The notes beneath the pieces are model-generated. The model saw only the letters and a list, made by a program, of their open reading frames with translations. It was not told the origin of the DNA and ran no database searches. A stretch of DNA of 15,623 bases from Symbiodinium natans (Eukaryota; Sar; Dinophyceae; Suessiales; Symbiodiniaceae): assembly GCA_905221605.1 (NCBI GenBank), contig CAJNDS010002527.1:363617-379239 (forward strand). The letters run 5' to 3'. A program made the position numbers and the translations under genes. Below are positions 5,502 to 12,443 of the stretch, piece after piece. Position 1 is the stretch's first letter; each line of letters opens with the position of its first letter.

Positions 5502-5616
5502 TAGGGTTTAGGGTTTAGGGTTTAGGGTTTAGGGTTTAGGGTTTAGGGTTTAGGGTTTAGGGTTTAGGGTTTAGGGTTTAGGGTTTAGGGTTTAGGGTTT
5601 AGGGTTTAGGGTTTAG
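5502..5616 (+). repeat. longest perfect TTTAGGG array
   Basis: Sixteen uninterrupted units. TGGGCTCT occurs shortly before (5485-5492) and right after (5620-5627), a possible but weak flanking duplication. The preceding 80 bases (5420-5501) are GC-rich with several open frames, none preferred. Confidence 0.97.
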
Positions 5617-5618
5617 TG

Positions 5619-5711
5619 TTGGGCTCTTGCTGTTTGGGCTCCCAAGCATTCGAGTCTGGGGCCTTTCAGCAGAAGTTCTTGGGTGTGTGGGACAGTCGTT
5701 TGGCGCGGTAG
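5619..5711 (+). other. exon-like open frame
   Basis: Thirty codons from the array edge to a TAG at 5709-5711: LGSCCLGSQAFESGAFQQKF then LGVWDSRLAR. The TAG overlaps a G|GTAGGC donor-like site, so the frame may be an exon spliced just before the stop. Not recognised. Confidence 0.25.
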
Positions 5712-5762
5712 GCTTCGGGGAGTTCAAGGGTTTTTGCGGGGGGAGACTTATCTGAGGAGTTT

Positions 5763-5821
5763 CCCTAAACCCTAAACTCTAAACCACCGCACGCCCTAAA
5801 CCCTAGACCCCCTAAACCCTA
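5763..5821 (-). repeat. degenerate CCCTAAA array
   Basis: About six units interrupted by ACCGCACG. It is the last telomere-like cluster before a gap of more than 3 kb. Confidence 0.9.
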
Positions 5822-5868
5822 ATTTTTTGGGGCTTCGCCCTGATGCGCCAGCGCAGAATATTGGTTAA

Positions 5869-6114
5869 ATGAATGCCTGTGCGATTGAGGTTCAACTAAT
5901 CTTCCGAAGACGTATCCGAGTGCTCGACGGTTTGCATCAGGCATCTTACCACATCGACTTCATGTCCCACGTCTTCGAAAACCTACACGTGCGACAACTT
6001 CTCGAAAACGATGCAGAGCTCCAGGCATCAATACACGAAGCAGATCTCAGCTCATGCAGCGCCCTTTCCAAACGCAGGCAGAAAGCGAACATCGAATCGG
6101 CCAGCGGCTCATGA
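5869..6114 (+). CDS. possible ORF, 81 codons
   Basis: ATG at 5869 to TGA at 6112-6114. The product is mixed and soluble-looking: MNACAIEVQLIFRRRIRVLD, then FENLHVRQLLENDAELQASI, ending Lys/Arg/Ser-rich. No motif is recognised. A second plus frame (6011-6307), very basic, overlaps its 3' end and seems less likely. This begins the only long block without telomeric repeats, so a real gene or transposon could lie here, but no domain supports that. Confidence 0.2.
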   Translation: MNACAIEVQLIFRRRIRVLDGLHQASYHIDFMSHVFENLHVRQLLENDAELQASIHEADLSSCSALSKRRQKANIESASGS

Positions 6115-6404
6115 TCGGAAGACAGCTCTTACTTCAGCCTGCCAGAGACAACGCCGGCCTCAGTTGTTTTCATGCCGCAGAGCATCGCTGAAGCAGCACA
6201 AGCACCATGGATGCCAGGCCGTCAAGCGAGCCGCCCGCCGACAAGTTTCACCCGAACCAAGGAGTTCGCGCACGATATCTATAGAACTCTGCCAGCGAGA
6301 CAGCTGAAAGGCGCTCCGATTTTTAGAGGACCTCTCACGACCGGCGTGCCAGCAAAAGCAAGCTGCCCAGCAAAACTTCACGCAGAACACGTCAAGCAAA
6401 CTCT

Positions 6405-6600
6405 GCGTCGATATTTCTGCACGAATATTTTTCTTGTTCAAATATTGCTGCACATGTAAAAATGGAAGGGGAAAATTGGATTTCCTATTTTTGCCTATTT
6501 TTCTTTTATTGTGTCTGGGCGAATATTTCTGGGCGGATGTTTCCCAACACAGATTTCCAGACGAATAATTCCACGCCCATGTTTCTGGACGAAAATTTCT
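6405..6600. repeat. 14-bp tandem repeat block with 168-bp higher-order duplication
   Basis: Six contiguous 14-mers fill 6517-6600 (GGGCGAATATTTCT, GGGCGGATGTTTCC, CAACACAGATTTCC, AGACGAATAATTCC, ACGCCCATGTTTCT, GGACGAAAATTTCT). Two more units lie at 6405-6432. The flank after the first pair (6433-6488) recurs after the six-unit block (6601-6657), giving a duplication with an offset of exactly 168 bases, 12 times 14. The unit is not a multiple of three, so the long minus ORF across it (6160-6795) is probably not a protein. Confidence 0.8.
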
Positions 6601-6657
6601 CTTGTTCAAAATTGATGCAAACGTATAAGTGGAAGGGGAAAACTGGGGATTTCCTAT
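6421..6657 (+). repeat. diverged direct duplication (offset 168 bp)
   Basis: Copy 1 at 6421-6488 and copy 2 at 6589-6657 share CTTGTTCAAA, TGGAAGGGGAAAA and ATTTCCTAT with few differences. They bracket the six-unit 14-bp block. Confidence 0.8.
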
Positions 6658-6659
6658 GT

Positions 6660-7511
6660 GTTGCCATTTTGCCTTTTTCTGCGAAGCAGCCGCGCAGCCA
6701 GTAATCGTTCGAAGAAAAAGCGATAAGCAAATCCGACAGAATACGAATAATCCAAAGCCACGCCTGACTTTCCGACCAAGGCAGCGGTGCTGCATCCAGA
6801 AGCTAGTCGAACGATACCTCCACGGAGAGGCAAGTTTGCTAGCATCCCAGGAGGTCTACCTGCAATGGACCTGGTGCTGCCAGCGAAACACTAAGTTCCA
6901 TGAGAAGCGTTCCAAACCTGAACGCCGTGGACTAGCGCGGCGTGCAGCGGCAAGGCTAAGAAAAACACATGCCACGCACGGTGATCATCGAGCGCTTGTG
7001 CTTCCGCATGACTCAGCCAAGTACACAAACTAGACTCACATACCTCAAACCCCGAACTATAAAGACCCTCGACTAGGGTAGAACTCCTCAAGCCTACCCG
7101 ACGGGAGGTGAGACGCCTGGAGTTTCAGCATCTTGTGGAGTGTCGTGTTTCCATTTTAGTCGAAGACCCGTCAGAATCTCGTCCAAGCCACTCCCTCACA
7201 TACGAATGCCAAAACACACTCCCTTGCCGGGAGCGGTGACTCGGAATTTCACAAGAAAGCACCGCAGCCACAGCCTCAAGCAGCCAGGCAAGCCCAATCA
7301 AGCAGACAGTCAATTCAACGATCCTGCGACTGGCCGGCCACAACCTCAGCATTTTCATTTCAAACCCTATACACACGATTGACGCGACGAAAGGTGCTCG
7401 TGGCGACCTCGTCCACATCTTGCGTGTCCACACCGACCTACCAGGATGCACGAAACACAAGGCGCAAAAAGAGAAGCAGTGTAACACGACACATTTCTCG
7501 CAGTTCGAGCG
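6660..7511. other. repeat-free region with only weak ORFs
   Basis: ORFs of 60-134 codons occur on both strands (plus 6629-7033, minus 7125-7487). The 120-codon minus ORF has a hydrophobic stretch that could pass for a membrane segment, but the plus strand is open over the same bases. A TATAAAG lies near 7060. No gene is called. Confidence 0.2.
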
Positions 7512-8024
7512 ATGCCTCGGCGGCGCGGGAGCTCTGACAACAGACGACCGCTTGGAGCTCGTCGACCATCCTTTGCGTGTGGAGGCACCTTCTCAACTCT
7601 GTATAAAGACACCGCTGTGTGCCGTAAAACTATGTCGAACACACCGCGTCGTCAATGCCTGCCACATCCTTCAGGCCAGATGCTCACACTCAAACCACAA
7701 CCGCCTCGCCTGTTTGCAGGTTTTCACAAACAGCACACGGTGAAAGAAGCTCAAACAGCTGCTAACAGAAGTCCTGGTATTCGTCCAAGTCGGCATCTCT
7801 TTAGTAAAGATGAACAGTCAACCACGGCGCCACCCATAGAAGCTGCTGCAGCAGAGCAGCTCTGCAATGCTCTTGCAAAGCAGGCCAGAATCACACTATC
7901 ATTTCAAATCTCAAGACGCTCTGCTGCAAGGTCAAAACTCGAAAAGGACCTCATCCTCGACAGGTTCCCGTACCGCACAAATAGCTCTCGCAAATTAAGT
8001 GACATGGTCGGAGTCAGAATCTAG
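7512..8024 (+). CDS. hypothetical protein ORF, 170 codons
   Basis: The longest plus-strand ORF, from ATG at 7512 to TAG at 8022-8024. The N-terminal third is basic and low in information. From about residue 75 the sequence is more convincing: HTVKEAQTAANRSPGIRPSR, then EAAAAEQLCNALAKQARITL, a likely amphipathic helix, and a charged C-terminus ending SSRKLSDMVGVRI. No catalytic motif, signal peptide or transmembrane segment is visible. Codon use is mixed (GCT, GCA, AAG, CTC common). It could be one exon of a longer gene or part of an eroded transposon. A 107-codon plus frame overlaps its 5' part. Confidence 0.3.
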   Translation: MPRRRGSSDNRRPLGARRPSFACGGTFSTLYKDTAVCRKTMSNTPRRQCLPHPSGQMLTLKPQPPRLFAGFHKQHTVKEAQTAANRSPGIRPSRHLFSKDEQSTTAPPIEAAAAEQLCNALAKQARITLSFQISRRSAARSKLEKDLILDRFPYRTNSSRKLSDMVGVRI

Positions 8025-8257
8025 ACTCAAAAGATACCCTGCCAGCAAATGTCTTCCACAGTGAAGGTATGTTTCGCCCCGAGAGTTGACAAGACCAAGA
8101 GACAAAGGCATATAACAAACACAAGTCGAATGATCTCGCGACTTGCATGAGTTCTGACTTATGATGCAAATGCAGTTGACATGACTCACAGACTTTCTTT
8201 TCATGAATCGATGTTCGGATATCATTCGGCTCAGATTTGTGACGGCCCAGAAGACAC
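8025..8257. other. non-coding stretch
   Basis: I see nothing specific apart from CTAGACTCA near 8022, also present near 7032. A minus ORF of 88 codons (7995-8261) lacks coding character. Confidence 0.3.
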
Positions 8258-8760
8258 TCAAGGTTTTGCAGGGGTTTCGAAGAGTTTAGAAAGGCTTGGG
8301 AAGGTTTTAGACAAGAGTTTCAAGGGTTTACAAGGGTTTTGTGGGGTTGCGAAGGTTTCGTAGGGTTTAGAAGTGTTTCGAAGGGCTTCGACGGGTGTTA
8401 GAAAAGAAGGGTTTAGAAGGGTTTTTGCAGGGTTGAAAAGGAGTTTCGGAAGTTTCAAAGGGCTTAGAAGGGTTTAGAAGGGTTTTGGAAGTATTTTGAA
8501 AAGGTGAGAAGGTTTTTTGAATGGTTTAGAAGTAGCTTTGTTAAGGGCTTGCGCAGTCTTATTTGGAAGGGTTTAGAAGGATTTAGAAGGGTTCCGAAAC
8601 GTTTCAAAGAAGAGTTTTATTTGAGGGTTGAGAAGGGTTTCGAAGAATTGAGAAGGAATTGTTTTAAGAGTTTTAGAAGTGTTTAGAAGGTTTTTGTATG
8701 GGCAAGGTTTTAGAAGGGTTTGGAAGGTTAGAAAGGTTTTAGGAGGGCTTACAAGGTTCT
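8258..8760 (+). repeat. degenerate 10-bp satellite, consensus GGGTTTAGAA
   Basis: About 45-50 diverged units of GGGTTTAGAA and relatives (GGGTTTCGAA, GGCTTAGAAG, GGTTTTGGAA). In-phase runs are clearest at 8461-8500 and 8570-8600. The unit looks like a telomere heptamer with three bases added (GAA). Strand asymmetry is extreme: G and T rich on plus. ORFs on both strands here (plus 8504-8686, minus 8258-8458 and 8573-8818) are repeat artefacts. Confidence 0.85.
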
Positions 8761-9084
8761 CAGGGGCTGCAATAGCCTGCGGGGGAGTGTCCGAGAGGCC
8801 AAAAAGCACGGAAGACAAAATTGTTTAGAAAAGGCGCTTTGTGAACAAATCTGTTTACCTCGGGTCCCGGCAGGCTTGTAAAGGGCAAAAACTGTCAAAC
8901 AATCACGCAAATTGGCCATTGGGCTGGCTTCCCAGGCTCGGAAGTCAAATCGGGTTTGGAAATCTGGGATTTTGTGGACCTTGGGACAGCAAAACTCAAA
9001 TCGCGCTTTAAAAAAGTCTTTGTGTCATTGCTGGTTCTTGGGGGAGGGGGGTCCCGCTGAATTGGGGCGCCAGCTGCGCTGGCG
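8761..9084. other. unique island
   Basis: A plus ORF (8912-9112, 66 codons) starts IGLASQARKSNRVWKSGILW and runs into telomeric repeats; coding character is weak. A perfect 7-bp hairpin CGCCAGC-TGC-GCTGGCG lies at about 9068-9084. Confidence 0.3.
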
Positions 9085-9117
9085 AACCCTGACCCTAAAC
9101 CCCAAACCCTAAACCCC
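9085..9117 (-). repeat. short CCCTAAA cluster
   Basis: Four units (CCCTGAC, CCCTAAA, CCCCAAA, CCCTAAA). Confidence 0.88.
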
Positions 9118-9177
9118 TTCAGGTCCCAGCTCCCCCGAACCCCGCGCTCCAGGTGGTGGCTGGGCAGGGTGTCAGCG

Positions 9178-9297
9178 TTTGGGGTTTAGGGTTTAGGGTT
9201 TTTGGAGTTTTGTGGTTTTGTGGTCTTGGGGTTTTATGGTTCGAGGGTTTTGGGGCTTTGGGGTTTTGGCGCTTTGGGGTTTTGGGGTTTTAGCGTT
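9178..9297 (+). repeat. degenerate GGGGTTTT tract after three telomere units
   Basis: Three TTTAGGG units at 9178-9206 grade into irregular G(3-4)T(3-5) units such as GGGGTTTT and GGGGCTTT. It looks like an intermediate between the heptamer and the octamer array that follows. Confidence 0.8.
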
Positions 9298-9398
9298 TTG
9301 GGGTTTTAGGGTTTTAGGGTTTTAGGGTTTTAGGGTTTTAGGTTTTTAGGGTTTTAGGGTTTTAGGGTTTTAGGGTTAAGTGTTTTAGGGTTTTAGGG
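9292..9398 (+). repeat. TTTTAGGG octamer array
   Basis: About twelve units of TTTTAGGG in register with few errors. This octamer is the telomere unit of Chlamydomonas and relatives; here it is a local variant next to heptamer arrays, so it is best read as an expanded derivative. Confidence 0.92.
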
Positions 9399-9876
9399 TC
9401 TTCAAGAGTCTCGGACGTCACCTCAGAATCATTCCGCTTGCTCGTCGAAGGCACGGGCCGACTGAGCTGTTCCACAAAGTAGACTAAAACGGGAGCCTGA
9501 AAAGTTTCCAATATAATCTATTCCCACATGGGAGTTTAGGGGAATGAGGGACCCATATAATAGACCCCAAATAATAGGATTCTCTTAGAATAAGGACCCC
9601 AATAAGGTACCCCTATACAAACATGGTCTTAGAAATATTTTAGATTCCCCAGCAGCATAATACACCCGCTTCCCATACCCCTTAATTAAGCGATAGACAT
9701 CAAACTAGATAGGGCTCCTTAATCTGGTCTAAGGCATATTCCTTATACGGTATTGAGCTCTTTGTGTCTAATCCTTTGAGAGTCACTGTCTCTCAGACTA
9801 TTTAGTACCCCAAGATGCGGATGCCCTCTGAGGATGCACATCCACAACGTCGTGGCCTGAGCAAGGGTTCTTGGCA
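9399..9876. other. AT-richer spacer without gene
   Basis: Holds many TATAAT/AATA words and TTAATTAAG near 9681. CCATATAATAGACCCC near 9551 resembles CAATATAATCTATTCCC near 9509. An ATG at about 9813 opens a 22-codon frame (MRMPSEDAHPQRRGLSKGSW) into the next array; too short to call. Confidence 0.3.
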
Positions 9877-10043
9877 GGGTTTAGGATTTAAGGTTTAGGG
9901 TTCTTGGTCCAGGTTTCAGGGTACCTTGAGCCATAAAGCCCTAAATCCTAGGGCCCTACACCCGGAACCGTAAACCCTGAAACGCCTCAATCCTGCGATA
10001 GAGGCTCGAACCTGTTGACGATTAGGGTTTACAGGGTTTAGGG
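9877..10043. repeat. scattered telomere-like units
   Basis: Small clusters: G-strand at 9877-9902 and 10022-10043, C-strand with strong decay at 9937-9990. Confidence 0.75.
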
Positions 10044-10062
10044 GTGTGTGCAGAGGTCTTTT

Positions 10063-10167
10063 GGAGGTTCATGAGTAGTGAAAAGTAGGGTTACTTATAC
10101 CGTAAATGGGGGGTGTCAGCACAATCACCATACGTGTAGCCCTACTAAAATCTACCCATGAACCTCC
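10063..10167. mobile_element. MITE-like foldback element
   Basis: Arms of 37 bases (10063-10099 and 10131-10167) match at 27 positions when the right arm is reverse-complemented; the outer GGAGGTTCATG and GTAGGG blocks are the best preserved. The spacer is about 31 bp. No clear flanking duplication is seen. Confidence 0.65.
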
Positions 10168-10195
10168 GAATAAGGTGCCGGGTTCAGTTGGAGAT

Positions 10196-10302
10196 CCCTA
10201 AACCCTGAACCCTAAACCCTCAACCCTAAACCCTAAACCCTAAACCCTAAAACCCTAAATCCTACACCCTAACCCTAAACCTGAAACCCTAAACCCTAAA
10301 CC
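10196..10302 (-). repeat. CCCTAAA array
   Basis: About fifteen units with CCCTGAA, CCCTCAA, CCCTAAAA and CCCTACA variants. Confidence 0.95.
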
Positions 10303-10304
10303 CT

Positions 10305-10391
10305 GATGAGGCGCTGACGAACCAGCTGATTGCGACTACTGTCGAGCCATGCTCCTGCTGCCACCTTCGGATTCACATGAATGCACCCTGA
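10305..10391 (+). other. exon-like open frame between arrays
   Basis: Twenty-eight codons from the end of a C-strand array to a TGA at 10389-10391: DEALTNQLIATTVEPCSCCH then LRIHMNAP. Third positions favour G/C and the CSCCH cluster is notable, but no zinc-binding family can be named. A G-strand array follows within about 15 bases. Possibly a terminal exon. Confidence 0.3.
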
Positions 10392-10400
10392 CAACGCAGG

Positions 10401-10526
10401 CTTTAGAGTTTAGGGTTTAGGGATTAGGGATTTAGGGATTTCGGGATTTAGGGATTGAGGGATTGAGGGATTGAGGGATTGAGGGATTGAGGGATTTAGG
10501 GATTTAGGGACTTAGGGATTTAGGGG
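10401..10526 (+). repeat. GGGATTTA / GGGATTGA octamer array
   Basis: About fourteen units of eight bases: GGGATTTA at both ends and five consecutive GGGATTGA in the middle. It derives from TTTAGGG by insertion of one A, then by a T-to-G change that spread through the centre. Confidence 0.92.
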
Positions 10527-10748
10527 TTCTTGGGTGGGGCTTTTGGGAGGTTCTGAGGTTTGGGTTCGAAGGAAGGAGACCATGAGAGATGTGGGGCGAA
10601 GGCCACACAGCAACGCCATCTAGAATGGCCTTGGGGCCAAGGCAGAGGGCGATGAGTTCTCGTGTTGTGTAGACCATCAGCCAAGGATCAGAATGGTTCC
10701 GAAGTTCTCAACTTGAACCACCACTGCTGCGAAGCTCGGCCTAGTCTA
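10527..10748. other. unique spacer
   Basis: I see no convincing gene. A perfect small hairpin GCCTTGG-GG-CCAAGGC lies near 10628-10643. Confidence 0.3.
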
Positions 10749-10850
10749 GGGGTTGGAATGATTACTGATGGTGTTCCCCTATGGTCCCTTTATGAATATA
10801 CCACAAGAACCCCAAAAACCCTGTTCTAATCATGAAGGCCCCTATATTAC
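10749..10850 (+). repeat. dispersed ~100-bp element, copy B
   Basis: Shares GGTTGGAATGATTACTGATG, ATGGTCCCTTTATGAATATA, ACCCTGTTCTAATCATGAAG and GGCCCCTATATTA with copies A, C and D. CTTCAAG|CAG, an acceptor-like end, follows, and then the frame at 10866. Confidence 0.8.
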
Positions 10851-10865
10851 ATCTTCAAGCAGAGC

Positions 10866-11120
10866 GTGTGGAACTATAAAAACTGCGGATCTCGGGTGCT
10901 GGGGACCTTTGTTTTGCAAACTGTCGCCCACAGGCATTCGGTTCCAGACTCTATCAACAACGCAGCAATTACAAGTCGCATCGGCTCAGGGCCCAGATTC
11001 GGGGGGATCTTTTCAGAGGAGGCTTTTTTCTTCGGGAATCGGCCACATGGTCAGCCCTTTTCGTATGTCCGCAGATACTTGGGGTTTACGTTTTGGGGTG
11101 TTGTTTCGGGCCTGAGCTAG
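10866..11120 (+). CDS. possible exon or ORF, 84 codons, downstream of element B
   Basis: Open from 10866 (and slightly upstream, to the CAG near 10858) to TAG at 11118-11120. It reads SRVLGTFVLQTVAHRHSVPD, then SINNAAITSRIGSGPRFGGI, then FSEEAFFFGNRPHGQPFSYV, ending RRYLGFTFWGVVSGLS. The aromatic and glycine-rich C-terminal half is natural and could be part of a membrane or beta-rich protein, but no family is recognised. A competing 115-codon plus ORF (10768-11115) begins inside the dispersed element and is less likely. If this is a last exon, element B would occupy the end of its upstream intron. Confidence 0.33.
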   Translation: MWNYKNCGSRVLGTFVLQTVAHRHSVPDSINNAAITSRIGSGPRFGGIFSEEAFFFGNRPHGQPFSYVRRYLGFTFWGVVSGLS

Positions 11121-11181
11121 GAACCCTGGGTCCGCGGCCATGCGTCCCAAGGCTTGGTTTAGGGCGAGACGCTAAACCTGA

Positions 11182-11364
11182 AGCCCTCAACCCTACTCCC
11201 GTGCCTGTCTAACCCCTCGATCAGCCAAGGACTGCTCCTTGATTTGCTGGGGCTGCCCATGCGGCTGCCAGGAGACTGACCCTGAACCTCATAAACTGCC
11301 CTACTGTAAGGGTCGGAAGAATTACTGTTGGTATTATGGTCCCTACATAGTTATACTACAATAA
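11182..11364 (+). other. Cys-rich open frame
   Basis: Sixty codons open on plus to TAA at 11362-11364, without an early ATG. The centre reads KDCSLICWGCPCGCQETDPE, with five cysteines in 12 residues. The 3' end lies inside dispersed element copy C (a GTAAGG donor-like site occurs at the element's left edge, near 11306), so the coding part may stop there. The Cys spacing superficially recalls short Cys-rich domains, but I cannot assign one. Confidence 0.25.
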
Positions 11365-11401
11365 CCTCCAAAACCCTATTCTAATTAAAAAGGCCCCTAC
11401 A
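11310..11401 (+). repeat. dispersed ~100-bp element, copy C
   Basis: Shares GGGTCGGAAGAATTACTGTT, TTATGGTCCCTACATAGTTA, TACTACAATAACC, ACCCTATTCTAATTAAAA and AGGCCCCTACAG with the other copies; somewhat shorter. It starts near a GTAAGG and ends with CAG, so it could be an intron by itself. Confidence 0.8.
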
Positions 11402-11515
11402 GAGTCTGGGTTTGGGGTTAAGGGGTCTGTTCACTCAGAATGCTGTGGGTAGCTTAGAATATGGTCCATATGGTCATATAAGGAGTGCATGGGGATAAGA
11501 CAAGACCTTAATTCC

Positions 11516-11585
11516 TAAACTCTAAACCCTAAACCCTAAACCCTAAACCCTAAACTCTAAACTCTAAACTCTAAACTCTAAACCC
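11516..11585 (-). repeat. CCCTAAA array with CTCTAAA block
   Basis: Four CCCTAAA units followed by four CTCTAAA units and a final CCCTTTA. A C-to-T variant has been amplified. Confidence 0.95.
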
Positions 11586-11685
11586 TTTAGGGAGAAACCT
11601 GCACGCCCGTTGAAGAAAGGGAAGTGCACCTTAATGGTCAACAGATTACCTTGGGATGTTCCCCCTTTTTCTAACAGTCCTTCAT

Positions 11686-11762
11686 AGGGATGATAATAGG
11701 GTTTAGGGTTTAGGGTTTAGGGTTTAGGGTTTAGGGTTTAGGGTTTAGGGATGATAATAGGG
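11686..11762 (+). repeat. 16-bp direct repeat flanking a telomeric array
   Basis: AGGGATGATAATAGGG occurs exactly at 11686-11701 and 11747-11762. The bases between are pure TTTAGGG repeat. Part of each end is telomere-like, leaving ATGATAAT as the unique core. It resembles a duplication made when telomeric DNA was added into the element's left arm. Confidence 0.7.
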
Positions 11763-11784
11763 TTTAGGGTTTAGGGTTTAGGGG
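11698..11784 (+). repeat. two TTTAGGG arrays separated by ATGATAAT
   Basis: Seven perfect units (11698-11750), then ATGATAAT, then about three and a half units to 11784. Confidence 0.96.
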
Positions 11785-11789
11785 ATACT

Positions 11790-12047
11790 ATGATCCCTAT
11801 TAAGGACTGTTCGTATATGGGGGGGAACATCACCAGATTTAGCCTTGTCAAGGGACAAGGCGATATAAAGTTTCTACGGCCACGTGCGCGATCAGGAGAC
11901 TCACTTCCAAGTGTGGGACCATGGCCAGCACGCCATGGGCTTGCAGACGGCTTGCGCAATGCAGTGCTTGTTGGGTTAGTGGTAGGTCCAGGCATAGCTA
12001 ACGACAGGTGCGAGGAAGCCGCATTTGCATTAGCTCTTGCTATTTGA
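11790..12047 (+). CDS. possible ORF or exon, 85 codons
   Basis: ATG at 11790 lies in the right arm of the foldback, so the true beginning, if coding, is probably later, near residue 12. The distal part reads GDIKFLRPRARSGDSLPSVG, PWPARHGLADGLRNAVLVGL, then VVGPGIANDRCEEAAFALAL, ending in TGA at 12045-12047. The hydrophobic VLVGLVVGPGIA stretch could be a membrane or buried helix. Minus-strand frames also exist. No family recognised. Confidence 0.25.
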   Translation: MIPIKDCSYMGGNITRFSLVKGQGDIKFLRPRARSGDSLPSVGPWPARHGLADGLRNAVLVGLVVGPGIANDRCEEAAFALALAI

Positions 12048-12150
12048 GGTGGGAAGCATCAGGCGACAGTTCAACACCCAGCAGGCTGGATGCGGGCCAA
12101 CGAGTTCAGATTGGGCCACTCATGCAGATGCAAGTGCTGCGCACGGCTAG

Positions 12151-12324
12151 CAGCCAGAGACTAACGATTCTTTGTCAGGCTCTTACAGTTGCTTCTCTGT
12201 TTGGGAGGCGCTTGGCCTGGTAACAGGCGTCAACGCCGACTCCGACCAGTTCCATGTCGACTTCAAGGAGGCTCAGTCAAAGCCACCTCACGCGGAGTCG
12301 TTAAAGCACGAGCTTCTTACATGA
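12151..12324 (+). CDS. probable terminal exon, 57 codons plus stop
   Basis: Open from a GCTAG|CAG boundary at 12150/12151 to TGA at 12322-12324. It reads QPETNDSLSGSYSCFSVWEA, LGLVTGVNADSDQFHVDFKE, then AQSKPPHAESLKHELLT. The second half is strongly protein-like (acidic and basic residues balanced, GC-rich third positions, no low complexity). There is no ATG, so it would be a last exon joined to something upstream, perhaps 11790-12047. An overlapping plus ORF (12008-12223) in another phase is an alternative for its first half. Function unknown. Confidence 0.35.
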   Translation, partial: QPETNDSLSGSYSCFSVWEALGLVTGVNADSDQFHVDFKEAQSKPPHAESLKHELLT

Positions 12325-12352
12325 GAGCTGTCCTTCTAACAGGACACGCAGA

Positions 12353-12419
12353 ACCCTAAACCCTAAACCCTATAAACCCGAAACCCTAAACCCCATGAAC
12401 CCTAAACCCTAAACCCTAG
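12353..12419 (-). repeat. degenerate CCCTAAA array
   Basis: About eight units with inserted bases (CCCTATAAA, CCCCATGAA, CCCGAAA). Confidence 0.92.
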
Positions 12420-12443
12420 ACCTCTCAGCCTGAAGCTGCTGGA

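Larger units (their letters stand above)
11655..11831. mobile_element. foldback element filled by telomeric arrays
   Basis: The left arm (11655-11697) and right arm (11786-11831) are reverse complements: GATGTTCCCCC, a diverged 7-9 base link, AACAGTCCTT, then ATAGGGAT and a partly matching ATAATA end. The core AACAGTCCTTCATAGGGA (11673-11690) matches 17 of 18 positions of the right arm. The space between the arms is almost entirely TTTAGGG repeats, so the array occupies the apex of a palindrome. Confidence 0.75.

Noticed and set aside
5485-5627. TGGGCTCT on both sides of the longest array as a target duplication
   Set aside because: Only eight G/T-rich bases, the left copy is nine or more bases from the array, and similar words occur nearby. 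Kept as a note, not as evidence of insertion.
6160-6795. 211-codon minus ORF, the longest in the window
   Set aside because: It crosses the 14-bp repeat block and its 168-bp duplication. The repeat unit is not a multiple of three, the protein lacks any domain, and the plus strand is also open over much of it.
8573-8818. Thr/Leu/Pro/Lys-rich minus ORF
   Set aside because: It is produced by the 10-bp satellite; a repeat of ten bases cycles through all frames and gives biased, motif-free protein.
9998-10018. tRNA B-box-like GGTTCGAGCC on minus
   Set aside because: The bases on either side do not pair into a T stem, and no A box, anticodon arm or acceptor stem is found at proper spacing.
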